A DNA stretch of 38,745 nucleotides. Origin: Kiritimatiellia bacterium (GTDB lineage Bacteria > Verrucomicrobiota > Kiritimatiellia > RFP12 > UBA3636). The translations under genes and the position numbers were made by a program. Where the stretch lies: assembly GCA_017424105.1 (NCBI GenBank), contig JAFPBK010000083.1, positions 1 to 38,745 of the forward strand. The letters are read 5' to 3'. The notes below the pieces were generated by a model. The model ran no database searches and was not told the DNA's origin. It saw nothing but the letters and a program-made list of their open reading frames with translations. Below, piece by piece: positions 7,890 through 15,690 of the stretch. Every line of letters starts with the position of its first letter. The stretch's first letter is position 1.

Positions 7890-8966
7890 TTAGAATGAAG
7901 CATCATTCCAGCGTAGCTCATTGCGGAAGTTACGAATTGTTGTAGCTTCATCAATGTATACGCACTCAATACCCATAGCAGCAGCCCAATCACCCATCTG
8001 CTCTGCTGTCAGGTCATAAGAGAATGCAGTATGGTGAGCACCGCCAGCAAGAATCCAAGCCTCAGCACCTGTGATTAGGTTTGGCATTGGCTTCCACAAT
8101 GCTGTAGCTACAGGAAGCTTAGGCATTGGTGTATCCTGAGGCAAGCATTCTACCTCGTTTACAATCAAGCGGAAACGATGGCCAAGATCAACAAGTGAGC
8201 AAGCAACGCCACGACCTGGCTTTGATGTAAATACTAGACGTGCTGGATCCTCACGCTGACCCATAGATAGGAACTGAACCTTCATTACAGGCTTTTCAGC
8301 TGCAACTGTTGGGCAGATTTCAAGCATGTGAGACTGAAGAATTGCCTCATTACCTGCTGGTAGATGATATGTGTAATCCTCAAAGAATGAAGTACCCTTA
8401 GCATTCTTGATACCAGTTGTCATAATCTTCATCAGACGAACCATTGCAGCTGTCTTCCAGTCACCCTCTGCACCAAAGCCATAGCCCTCAGCCATTAGGC
8501 GCTGAATTGCCAAGCCTGGTAGCTGCTTCAAGCCACCTAGCATCTGGAAGTTAGTTACGATTGCATGGTAGTTATGCTCTTCAAGGAAGCGGCGGAAACC
8601 AATTTCAATTCCTGCCTGCACCTCAACATGCTTACGAAACTCAGCTGGCTTGCGGCCTTCTAGCACTACGCCATACTGCTCATAGTAAAGGTCTGTCAAA
8701 TCATTGATTTCTGACTTCTTTACAGCATCAACATACTCAGCAATATCTGTTACATTGTAAGCATCAATTTCCCAGCCAAACTTAATTTCAGCCTCAACCT
8801 TATCACCTTCTGTAACAGCTACATCACGCATATTATCACCAATACGTAGAACACGAATATGGCTGCTTTCCATAACACCGATAGCTGTACGCATCCATGA
8901 AGCAATGCGCTCTTGAACATTTGCATCACTCCAATGGCCAACGATAATCTTGCGCTCAATGCCCAT
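7890..8966 (-). CDS. araA: L-arabinose isomerase, C-terminal fragment (frameshifted)
   Basis: This is the larger part of an L-arabinose isomerase, which converts L-arabinose to L-ribulose with a Mn2+ ion. Counterparts of the E. coli metal and catalytic residues are visible: GAEGDWKTA (E306 equivalent), FFEDYTYHL (E333), QSHMLEICPT (H350) and GGAHHTAFS (H450). The ATG at 8964-8966 is internal; the frame remains open upstream and reads DREFGHIVSRM, which is exactly what should follow the N-terminal fragment. The whole gene would be 7890-9382, 497 residues, matching the family's roughly 500. araB and araD are not in the window. Confidence 0.93.
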   Translation of the reverse strand: MGIERKIIVGHWSDANVQERIASWMRTAIGVMESSHIRVLRIGDNMRDVAVTEGDKVEAEIKFGWEIDAYNVTDIAEYVDAVKKSEINDLTDLYYEQYGVVLEGRKPAEFRKHVEVQAGIEIGFRRFLEEHNYHAIVTNFQMLGGLKQLPGLAIQRLMAEGYGFGAEGDWKTAAMVRLMKIMTTGIKNAKGTSFFEDYTYHLPAGNEAILQSHMLEICPTVAAEKPVMKVQFLSMGQREDPARLVFTSKPGRGVACSLVDLGHRFRLIVNEVECLPQDTPMPKLPVATALWKPMPNLITGAEAWILAGGAHHTAFSYDLTAEQMGDWAAAMGIECVYIDEATTIRNFRNELRWNDASF

Positions 8967-8971
8967 ACGGC

Positions 8972-9382
8972 TTACGATATGACCAAACTCGCGGTCCCAT
9001 GTGCTGACTGATTTGTATTCATGAAATCCATATCGATTGAATCATATGGAATTTCACGATTAAATTGTGTATGTAGGTGTAGCAATGGCTTACGATATTC
9101 CTGAAGGCCTAGAATCCACATCTTTGCAGGAGAGAATGTGTGCATCCAAGTAATAACACCTGCGCAATTTGGATCTGCATTTGCATCATTAAAGCACTTA
9201 CGAATAGATGCAGAGTCAATAAGTGTTGGCTTTAGCTCTACCTTAAATGGAAGCTTCTTAGAAGCGTTAAGTGCTTCTACGATAATTTGGGAATGCTTTG
9301 CTACTTCCTTAAGGCACTCATCACCATAAAGATCCTGAGAGCCAGTTGCAAACCAAAACTTATATTTCTTTGTCTTTAGCAT
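8972..9382 (-). CDS. araA: L-arabinose isomerase, N-terminal fragment (frameshifted)
   Basis: This is the first 135 or so residues of AraA, beginning MLKTKKYKFWFATGSQ and including DPNCAGVITWMHTFSPAKMW and the substrate-site HTQFNREIP and DSIDMDFMN motifs. After NTNQSAHG the frame goes wrong and stops at 8972-8974. One base is missing in the C3 run (G3 on the coding strand) at 8996-8998; adding one G restores HGDREFGHI. I use the ATG at 9380-9382, preceded by AAAGG at a distance of nine bases. The in-frame upstream extension has no family similarity. Confidence 0.93.
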   Translation of the reverse strand: MLKTKKYKFWFATGSQDLYGDECLKEVAKHSQIIVEALNASKKLPFKVELKPTLIDSASIRKCFNDANADPNCAGVITWMHTFSPAKMWILGLQEYRKPLLHLHTQFNREIPYDSIDMDFMNTNQSAHGTASLVIS

Positions 9383-9412
9383 AGGAAAAACCTTTCTTAC
9401 AAAATTATTTTT

Positions 9413-9430
9413 AATTTGATAAATCAAATT
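9413..9430. promoter_or_regulatory. Palindromic operator candidate in araA leader
   Basis: A perfect inverted repeat, AATTTGAT-AA-ATCAAATT, lies 31-48 bases before the araA ATG and directly downstream of the predicted -10 box. That is where a repressor would block initiation or elongation. No regulator gene is present in the window. Confidence 0.5.
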
Positions 9431-9437
9431 GTACCTA

Positions 9438-9443
9438 ATTATA
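9438..9443 (-). promoter_or_regulatory. Candidate -10 box of araA
   Basis: TATAAT on the minus strand, 55-60 bases upstream of the araA ATG. The -35 region is unclear (TTG-containing sequence at a spacing of only about 14-16), so an activator or a non-consensus box may be involved. Confidence 0.45.
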
Positions 9444-9480
9444 GAAAAAAAATCAATAAACAACGCATTACCAATTTATT

Positions 9481-9540
9481 CTAAATTCGTACTCGGATTC
9501 AGAAGAAGCAATGCAAGCGCTATGAAACATTGCTATGCAA
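9481..9540 (+). repeat. Decayed head fragment of the dispersed hairpin element
   Basis: CTAAATTCGTACTCGGATTC followed by AGAAGAAGCA matches, with a few changes, the head of the copies at 19.0 and 38.3 kb (CTAAATTCG, a short spacer, CCGAATTTAG, then ATGAAGCA). The hairpin core and tail are absent. It lies between the araA promoter region and the mraY terminator. Confidence 0.55.
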
Positions 9541-9598
9541 TATTTTTATAGAAATATCCTAAAATGGCAGTTGGAGTAAGAGCAATGACTAAAAACAC

Positions 9599-9634
9599 AA
9601 AAAAACGCAGTGCATACGCTGAATATGCACTGCG
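9599..9634 (-). terminator. Intrinsic terminator of mraY
   Basis: Perfect arms CGCAGTGCAT (9606-9615) and ATGCACTGCG (9625-9634), followed on the minus strand by a seven-T run at 9599-9605. It is 28 bases past the mraY stop. Confidence 0.9.
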
Positions 9635-9661
9635 CTTATGTGAAAATGTTATAGAATAATC

Positions 9662-10849
9662 CTAACGGACCTTTAGAATTAACAATAAAAGCATTGGCAT
9701 CAATATTATCTGGATAATCATAAATCTGATTACCACCTGAACAATGCTCCAACCCTTTTCCTTACGGAAGTGGTCATGCACAGGGCAACGGAAGATAAAT
9801 GCAAGTGCATGATACCAAGGAAGTGCTTTAAATTCTTCCTGAGTTGTTGGCACCTTCTTAACCCCCTTACCAATCTTTTTCAGACCTTTAAGATAGATAA
9901 TTTTCAACAAGCCACAAATTCCATCAAAAAGAACTACTGGCATGATAGCAAAAATAATAAAAGGATTTCCTGTTGCCATTATTGCAACACCCATAAGCAT
10001 TCCAAGTCCGCGAGAACCTGCATCACCCATCAAAACTGCACTAGGAGCCGCATTATACCAAAGATAAGCCAATGTTGCGCCAGTGAAAGTAGATGTCAAA
10101 ATTGCCCAATAAGCTCCATTTGGATTGTGTGGAACAAGCAAATATGCAGAAACAGTTTCATGACCTACAACGCCATAAAGGAATACAGTCAATATTAGTA
10201 ATGAAACGATTGTCTGAGTACCAAGTAATCCATCAATTCCATCAGAGCAATTTGTTGCATTCAAACTTATAACTATAACAGTAGCTGCAATAATTGTATA
10301 TGTCAACCAATGCACATCAAATGTAACTTTAGTGAATGGAATCCATAATGCCATATTTTGGAATTTGCAAAGAGCTAAACCAGCCAAAATAGAAACAGCT
10401 ATATCTAATACAAGCTTTTTGCCTCTGCCCCATGGCTTTGTTGCCTTATCATCAAAATACCCACAAAGCATTGCAAGATAGATACATCCGACGCATAACC
10501 ACTCACTGCTTAAAAGCATGCTAAAGCCGCGCCATGTAAACTCTCCATTTTCTGCAAAAAACGCCTGATGTGTTGCTGGTAAAATTGGCAAAGCTAAAAT
10601 CAGCACTGGCAAAGACAATAAAAAGAAAATTATTCCAGCACCAGTAGGCTTTCCTTCAGATTGTTTTCCGTCCGGTGTAAGACCTTTACCTCTGTCACGA
10701 GGCAAGCGATTCCACAATTTAGGAAGCAAGAAATAAGTAAGAAGCAATGCCAAAGCTGCACCAATACAAATTAAAACAAGGTGGGAGCCAAACATACGAA
10801 GCGGACCAAGTCCACTAATATTAGAAAGATTCTTTAATAGATATAGCAT
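9662..10849 (-). CDS. mraY: Phospho-N-acetylmuramoyl-pentapeptide-transferase
   Basis: This membrane enzyme transfers phospho-MurNAc-pentapeptide to undecaprenyl phosphate, making lipid I for peptidoglycan. About ten hydrophobic segments are visible. Signatures, counted from the chosen start: GYFDDK (D133-D134), NATNCSDGIDGLLG around 197-210, GDAGSRGLG (D276) and the histidine motif HDHF (358-361, usually HHHFE) before KGW. At 395 residues it exceeds the usual 360, partly from extra sequence in the loop before HDHF. The start at 10847-10849 (MLYLLKNLS) is chosen because MraY proteins typically begin this way; no Shine-Dalgarno sequence is visible at it or at the upstream in-frame ATG. It stands alone, away from any mur/fts cluster. 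Confidence 0.92.
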   Translation of the reverse strand: MLYLLKNLSNISGLGPLRMFGSHLVLICIGAALALLLTYFLLPKLWNRLPRDRGKGLTPDGKQSEGKPTGAGIIFFLLSLPVLILALPILPATHQAFFAENGEFTWRGFSMLLSSEWLCVGCIYLAMLCGYFDDKATKPWGRGKKLVLDIAVSILAGLALCKFQNMALWIPFTKVTFDVHWLTYTIIAATVIVISLNATNCSDGIDGLLGTQTIVSLLILTVFLYGVVGHETVSAYLLVPHNPNGAYWAILTSTFTGATLAYLWYNAAPSAVLMGDAGSRGLGMLMGVAIMATGNPFIIFAIMPVVLFDGICGLLKIIYLKGLKKIGKGVKKVPTTQEEFKALPWYHALAFIFRCPVHDHFRKEKGWSIVQVVIRFMIIQIILMPMLLLLILKVR

Positions 10850-10939
10850 AACAATATAAAATTGAAATAGTGGAGAATAAAAAAATATATGCAAAATATA
10901 TTTTTAATTTCAAATGCATATATTAAAAAGAGAAAAAAA

Positions 10940-11016
<77 letters not shown>

Positions 11017-11032
11017 GCAAATACGTCTTTAT

Positions 11033-11061
11033 ATATTATGGTTTTTTGAAAAATATCTCAA
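11033..11061 (-). promoter_or_regulatory. Promoter candidate of tRNA-Arg
   Basis: TTGAGA (11056-11061) and TAATAT (11033-11038) on the minus strand have a 17-base spacer and lie immediately upstream of the tRNA. Confidence 0.5.
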
Positions 11062-11204
11062 GAAAAAAAATCAACAATTATAAAGAATTCATTGATTTTT
11101 TTGGAAAAGGCAAGCAAAATTTGTGAAAATGCCGTCAAGCGTAGCAGTCTCACCTATAAAAAATCAACAAGTGAGAAAACTGCTCTGCACACAACAAAAA
11201 TGAG

Positions 11205-11822
11205 CTAGGAATTAAAAATTCTGTCGCCAGCATCACCTAATCCAGGAAGAATATACTTCTTCTCATTCAAGCATCTGTCAATCACAGCTGTATAGATATT
11301 TACATCTGGATGCTGTGTCTGCATATACTCTATTCCCTCTGGACAAGAAATTAAGCATGCCAAAATAATACGCTTGTAGCCCTTTGCTTTGATATTTGCT
11401 ACAGCAGCAGCTGAAGAACCACCTGTCGCAAGCATTGGGTCAATTACAATTGCAATAGAATCTGCCTCTGGCTCAGGAATATTGCTATAATACTCTATTG
11501 GCTGAGCGGTTTCATGGTCGCGACACATACCCAAAAAGCCTACTCGTGCTGTTGGCACCAGCTTTGTTGCTGCATCAAGCATACCTACGCCTGCTCGCAA
11601 AATTGGAATAAAGATAATTGGTGCGCCCAACTCTTCACACTCTGCCACCTCAAGAGGAGTTTCCACAGCAACCTTGCGTGTTGGCATTTCGCGTAATGCT
11701 TCAAAAACAACAAATTCAGCCAGCTCACTTGCCAATCTGCGAAACTCCTCTGATGGAGTTGCTTTATCACGTAGCTTTGCCAGTTTATGAGAAACTAATG
11801 GATGCTTTACCTCTTTATACAT
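11205..11822 (-). CDS. upp: Uracil phosphoribosyltransferase
   Basis: A pyrimidine-salvage enzyme that makes UMP from uracil and PRPP. It has the PRPP loop VIDPMLATGGSS, the ILRAGVGML segment and the C-terminal uracil-binding GDAGDR. The chosen ATG (11820-11822, MYKEVKHPL) follows GGAGG by eight bases; an upstream in-frame TTG would lie in the Shine-Dalgarno sequence itself. The protein is 205 residues, normal for Upp. It is the last gene of an apparent operon with the flavin reductase-like, BaiN-type and hydG genes. An imperfect hairpin near 11143-11191 follows, without a T tract. Confidence 0.95.
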   Translation of the reverse strand: MYKEVKHPLVSHKLAKLRDKATPSEEFRRLASELAEFVVFEALREMPTRKVAVETPLEVAECEELGAPIIFIPILRAGVGMLDAATKLVPTARVGFLGMCRDHETAQPIEYYSNIPEPEADSIAIVIDPMLATGGSSAAAVANIKAKGYKRIILACLISCPEGIEYMQTQHPDVNIYTAVIDRCLNEKKYILPGLGDAGDRIFNS

Positions 11823-11846
11823 AATTCTTTCCTCCAAAATTGCTTT

Positions 11847-12401
11847 TTATAGCTTGCTATTTGCAAATGCTTTGCCCACACACTCACCTATTGCATGGTA
11901 AGTGTGATTCATTGGATCGTATGTTATTGGATTAAGCTTTGCAATATCCAACTTTCCATCCTCATTAAAAACACGCTCATCTGCTGCTACATTTACAATG
12001 CGTCCTATCAAACGACAGCTAGGTGCATCATAAGAAATTACTTCGCACTCCAAAACCATTGGTAATTCAGCAAATATTGGAGCATCAACAAAGCTGCTCT
12101 TCTCTACTGTCCAGCCTGTCTTTTCTACCTTTGCGGAATCCTTGTTTCCTGAAACTATGCCAACAAAATCAGCTGCCTTCATATTGGCGACATCTGCAAT
12201 GCCTACAGTAAAGCCTTTGTGCACTTCAAGATTCTTTGCGGTCTTGTGTTCGTCACTAATACAAATTGTAATTTCTGTTTCTTCGCTAATGCCACCCCAT
12301 GCAGCTGTCATTGCATTAGCCACACCATTCTCATCATAAGTTCCAACAACCAATACTGGCATTGGATATAAAATTGCCTTTGCACCAAGATTCTTTTTCA
12401 T
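11847..12401 (-). CDS. Flavin reductase-like FMN-binding split-barrel protein
   Basis: About 184 residues of the flavoredoxin/flavin reductase-like family: NLGAKAILYPMPVLVVGTYDENGVANAMTAAW at the N terminus (the PMPVLVVG and AMTAAWGG segments are typical), followed by SDEHKTAKNLE and GIADVANMKAADFVG. Members bind FMN and pass electrons in anaerobes, but the partner is not known. It is cytoplasmic, with no signal peptide. The ATG at 12399-12401 follows GGAGGG by five bases. It is 21 bases downstream of the BaiN-type flavoprotein and 24 bases upstream of upp, so it is probably in the same transcript. Confidence 0.87.
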   Translation of the reverse strand: MKKNLGAKAILYPMPVLVVGTYDENGVANAMTAAWGGISEETEITICISDEHKTAKNLEVHKGFTVGIADVANMKAADFVGIVSGNKDSAKVEKTGWTVEKSSFVDAPIFAELPMVLECEVISYDAPSCRLIGRIVNVAADERVFNEDGKLDIAKLNPITYDPMNHTYHAIGECVGKAFANSKL

Positions 12402-12422
12402 GAACACCCTCCCCCTAAAAAA

Positions 12423-13631
12423 TTATTGTTCTGCAGCCAATTTACCTGAAGCTAATGCCCAAGTAATATTGTATCCACCACATGGAGCATCTACATCAAC
12501 TAATTCTCCTGTGATGTATAATCCTTTGATTGTCTTTGATTCAAGAGTAAATGGATCTAGCTCCTTGATTGATACACCACCATGAGTAACCATTGCACTC
12601 TCCCAATCACCTAGTCCAGTGATTGTAAGCTTAGTTCCACAGCAGAGCTCTGCAAGGCGCTCTGTCATTCCACGATTAAAATGAGCAACAATTGTATCTG
12701 ACTCAAGCCCTGCTTGTTTACACAATGCTTTAGCCAATGCTTTTGGCAAATATTTTGATAGCAAATTATTTACTTGGCTTGTACCATAAGGGCGGCGCCA
12801 AGAGTCAAACAAATCAATCCAATCCTGGAGCAGCATATCAGCAATGTATGAAAGCTTTAGGATATATGGCTCTTTTGACTTTGCAAAGCGTGAAGCAATT
12901 TGCCCTGAATAAGCAAGTGCAGCTGGGCCACTGACACCTGTATGAGTAAATAAAATTGCACCAGAAAGAGGCTCTACACCTTTTGCAGAAAGCAATGCAT
13001 TTGGACAAGAAATTCCTGATAGCTCTGCAAGCCATTTCTCTTTTATAAAAATAGGAGCCAATGCTGGCATCAATGGTGTAATTTTTATTCCGTGCTTAGA
13101 AAGCATTTCATAGGCGGCACCAGTAGAACCAAGTGCGCGGCGACACTTTCCGCCAGTACAAAAGATAACTTTATCTGCGTTAAACACCTTGCCACTGGCA
13201 GTCTTTACACCCACTACATGATTATCTTCAACAAGAAGCTCTGTAACTTCACAATCATATACGAAAGAGGCATTTTTCTCTGCTGCTGAATATAAAGCAC
13301 CAACAATATCTGTAGCCTTACCTGACTCTGGGAAGATGCATCCATCCTCCTCTACTATGGTTTGTACGCCATTTTGTGAGAGCAGCTCACAAATATCCTC
13401 AGGGGTAAATTGAGAAAGAGCAGGCTCTACAAAGCGATTTCGCTTGCCAAATGTAGCCATCAGCTCATCAATTGTGGCAGAGTGTGTCACATTGCAACGG
13501 CCACCACCTGTTGCAAGCAGCTTACGAGCTGGCTGTGAAAGCTGCTCCAAAACTAGCGTTCTGCCAGCCTTAGAGAAAATTGCTGCAGCTAAGCCTGCAG
13601 CACCAGCTCCCACAATCAGTGTTGTTCCCAT
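12423..13631 (-). CDS. BaiN/HI0933-family FAD-dependent flavoprotein
   Basis: A 402-residue NAD(P)/FAD-dependent oxidoreductase of the HI0933/BaiN family. The dinucleotide-binding motif GAGAAGLAAA lies at residues 8-17, ATGGGRCNVTHS follows near 41-52, FTHTGVSGPAAL lies in the middle, and the FAD C-terminal segment GELVDVDAPCGGYNITWALASG closes the protein. Family members include hydrogen-adding enzymes of anaerobes, but many have no known substrate; I assign none. It starts five bases after the hydG stop, strongly suggesting co-transcription with it. Confidence 0.9.
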   Translation of the reverse strand: MGTTLIVGAGAAGLAAAIFSKAGRTLVLEQLSQPARKLLATGGGRCNVTHSATIDELMATFGKRNRFVEPALSQFTPEDICELLSQNGVQTIVEEDGCIFPESGKATDIVGALYSAAEKNASFVYDCEVTELLVEDNHVVGVKTASGKVFNADKVIFCTGGKCRRALGSTGAAYEMLSKHGIKITPLMPALAPIFIKEKWLAELSGISCPNALLSAKGVEPLSGAILFTHTGVSGPAALAYSGQIASRFAKSKEPYILKLSYIADMLLQDWIDLFDSWRRPYGTSQVNNLLSKYLPKALAKALCKQAGLESDTIVAHFNRGMTERLAELCCGTKLTITGLGDWESAMVTHGGVSIKELDPFTLESKTIKGLYITGELVDVDAPCGGYNITWALASGKLAAEQ

Positions 13632-13636
13632 AACGA

Positions 13637-15127
13637 TTAGAAATAGAGATCACGCTCACCAGCGCAAATGCGGTTGTAGCGTTCTAATACATTTGGATAG
13701 AACAGAGGATATGTTTCCTCAATAGCCTTAAGCTCCTGCTGAATTACAGGCTCACAAATCTTAACGCTCTCAGGGGAAGCAAAATCATCCAACCACTCGC
13801 GATAAGTAAGCACAGCATTAATCTTGCAGAATGTGCCTTCCTTACCTGTCTTCAATGCATCCATAATGCAACCACCTGTGCGGCCACAACGATAGCCAGC
13901 AGTACAGAATGAAGTGATGATGCCCTTACGAGCCAAATCTACAATCATCTGCTCCAATGTGCGAGGATCGCCAAGCATAAACTGCTGCTCATCCATCTTC
14001 TGAGTTGTGTTGCGCTGTGAATAACCACCGATATCAATACGAGTAGATGCATCCATCTGAGTGATACCCAAATCTAAGCAGCGATCACGTAGCTCAGCTG
14101 TTTCACGTGCAGTAACAATAAGACCTGTATATGGCACAGATAGACGAAGCACTGTAACTGCGTGGATGAAATTATCATCTGTAAATGTGCTTGGTGAATT
14201 TGCTACATCTGAGCCACTGGCAGCATGCATACGTGGTACAGAGAATGTATGAGGGCCAATACCAACAAAACGCTCCAACTCGCGAGCATGTGTAATAAGC
14301 CCCATCACCTCAAAGCGCCAATCTGGCTGCAAGCCGAATAGTACACCCAAGCCAACATCATCAATGCCTGCATCAAAAGCACGATGCATACATGTCAAAC
14401 GCCAGCCATAATCACCCTTAACAGTATCTGCTGGGTGCATCTGAGCATAAACCTTGTGATTGTATGTCTCCTGGAACACCTGAAAAGTACCGATACCAGC
14501 CTGTTGAACAATCTTCAAATCATCAATAGAAAGCGGTGCAGCATTAACATTGATACGGCGAACATTGCTATTACCATGACGTGTCTTTACGTTAACTGAA
14601 TAGATTGCATCAAGGCTTTCTGCAATAAATTCTGCACCTGTCATTGGGTGCTCACCATAAACAGCCATCACGCGCTTATGACCATGTATACCTGTCATTG
14701 CCTCAGCTTCTGCCTTAATTTCATCCATTGTAAGGCAGCGGCGCTTCTGGTTTGGATTATCTGCACTAAAGCCACAGTAGCGGCAACGGTTAATGCAGTG
14801 GCTTGAGATATACATTGGAGCAAAGGTAACAATACGATTATCGTATACCTTGTGCTTAATTGCATTAGCTGTCTCTTCCATTTCCTTGCGAAGCTCTGGG
14901 TCTGTCACATAAAGCAATGCAGCAGTTTCCTCTGGCTCCAGTGTTTCAACAGCTAAAGACTTTGCTAAAATATCGCGAATGCGAGCTGGATCTGTATTCT
15001 TCTTACCAGCCTCTAGCTGGCGCATAATTAGCTCGTCATCAATAAAGTCGCGACCATTTGTGTAGTAGCGCGTAATTTCATCGCGCTTAATCATTTTATC
15101 TAATAAATTTTGCTTTGATGTATCCAT
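13637..15127 (-). CDS. hydG: HydG-type radical SAM maturase with altered C-terminal cluster motif
   Basis: HydG cleaves tyrosine to supply CO and cyanide for the [FeFe]-hydrogenase H-cluster. This protein (496 residues) has the radical SAM motif C111-X3-C115-X2-C118, and HydG-specific stretches such as FQVFQETYNHKVYAQMHP, GIDDVGLGVLFGL and GIGPHTFSVPR, which set it apart from ThiH. HydG normally has C-X2-C-X22-C near the C terminus, binding the auxiliary cluster and its extra iron. Here the spacing is kept, but the second position is glycine: C408, G411, C434. Extra cysteines C414 and C420 lie nearby. hydE, hydF and the hydrogenase are not in the window. It starts after AAGGAG and heads an operon with a BaiN-type protein, a flavin reductase-like protein and upp. 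It could be a HydG paralogue with another task. Confidence 0.85.
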   Translation of the reverse strand: MDTSKQNLLDKMIKRDEITRYYTNGRDFIDDELIMRQLEAGKKNTDPARIRDILAKSLAVETLEPEETAALLYVTDPELRKEMEETANAIKHKVYDNRIVTFAPMYISSHCINRCRYCGFSADNPNQKRRCLTMDEIKAEAEAMTGIHGHKRVMAVYGEHPMTGAEFIAESLDAIYSVNVKTRHGNSNVRRINVNAAPLSIDDLKIVQQAGIGTFQVFQETYNHKVYAQMHPADTVKGDYGWRLTCMHRAFDAGIDDVGLGVLFGLQPDWRFEVMGLITHARELERFVGIGPHTFSVPRMHAASGSDVANSPSTFTDDNFIHAVTVLRLSVPYTGLIVTARETAELRDRCLDLGITQMDASTRIDIGGYSQRNTTQKMDEQQFMLGDPRTLEQMIVDLARKGIITSFCTAGYRCGRTGGCIMDALKTGKEGTFCKINAVLTYREWLDDFASPESVKICEPVIQQELKAIEETYPLFYPNVLERYNRICAGERDLYF

Positions 15128-15176
15128 AATTCACTCCTTGGGTTCAGAACATTCCTTACCTCAGAAAATTTGAAAT

Positions 15177-15206
15177 ATTATACCATATAATGCGCGTAAG
15201 AAACAA
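15177..15206 (-). promoter_or_regulatory. Promoter candidate of the hydG operon
   Basis: On the minus strand, TTGTTT (15201-15206) and TATAAT (15177-15182) are 18 bases apart, and the -10 box carries an extended TGG before it. It is about 50 bases upstream of the hydG ATG. Confidence 0.6.
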
Positions 15207-15292
15207 GTACGTATGCAAAACGAACAAGATTTATATTGGATTTATTTAATTAACCTGATATGTGAATTGTTTTTTTAATTAAAGTTTTTTTA

Positions 15293-15320
15293 TTGTTGAT
15301 ATTAGAAGTTGAAATATGAT
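15293..15320 (+). promoter_or_regulatory. Promoter candidate of tRNA-Ser/tRNA-Leu
   Basis: TTGTTG (15293-15298) and TATGAT (15315-15320) are 16 bases apart on the plus strand, about 45 bases before tRNA-Ser. This promoter diverges from that of hydG. Confidence 0.5.
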
Positions 15321-15365
15321 AACATATGCGCATTCAAGAAACAAATATAGTTTGTTTTGTTTGTT

Positions 15366-15454
15366 GGAGAGGTGTCCGAGTGGTCGAAGGAGCAGCACTG
15401 GAAATGCTGTGTACCCCCCGGGTACCGAGGGTTCAAATCCCTCCCTCTCCGCCA
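15366..15454 (+). tRNA. tRNA-Ser (anticodon GGA)
   Basis: The acceptor arms GGAGAGG and CCTCTCC pair, followed by G and an encoded CCA. The anticodon loop CTGGAAA sits in an AGCA-type stem, and there is a long variable arm (GTACC...GGTAC), as expected for a class II tRNA. T loop TTCAAAT. Confidence 0.95.
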
Positions 15455-15466
15455 TTGAAACCTAAT

Positions 15467-15553
15467 GCCTAGGTGGCGAAATCGGCAGACGCAAGGGACT
15501 TAAAATCCCTTGGTGGAAACACCGTATGGGTTCAAGTCCCATCCTAGGCACCA
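15467..15553 (+). tRNA. tRNA-Leu (anticodon UAA)
   Basis: Acceptor arms GCCTAGG and CCTAGGC, discriminator A and an encoded CCA. The anticodon loop CTTAAAA is framed by GGGA/TCCC, and the variable arm TGGTGGAAACACCG is long. It lies 12 bases after tRNA-Ser, most likely in the same transcript. Confidence 0.95.
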
Positions 15554-15564
15554 TTTACAAAATA

Positions 15565-15607
15565 TGCTGAACCATTGGTATTTATTACGGGTTCGGCATT
15601 TTTTTGT
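15565..15607 (+). terminator. Intrinsic terminator of the tRNA pair
   Basis: TGCTGAACC (15565-15573) pairs with GGTTCGGCA (one G-T pair) ending at 15598 and is followed by a run of Ts. It is 11 bases after tRNA-Leu. Confidence 0.85.
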
Positions 15608-15639
15608 TTTAGACGAGTTGTTCACACACATCTGTGTAA

Positions 15640-15690
15640 CTTGTGTATGGGAGCGTACGTAAGCGTGATGGCTAAACGTGCGAAAATAAA
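15640..15690 (-). repeat. Tail fragment of the dispersed hairpin element
   Basis: GTATGGGAGCGTACGTAAGC and the following GTGATGGCTAAACGTGCG match, in reverse complement, tail pieces of other copies: the 'TACGCTCCCATAC' stretch at 19.29 and 38.62 kb, and the AGCCATCACGCTTACGTACGC stretch at 25.96-25.98 kb. No hairpin core is present. Confidence 0.55.

Noticed and set aside
11143-11191. Terminator downstream of upp
   Set aside because: GCAGT and CTCAC arms pair with GTGAG and ACTGC, but with a three-base bulge and a long loop, and no T tract follows on the minus strand.
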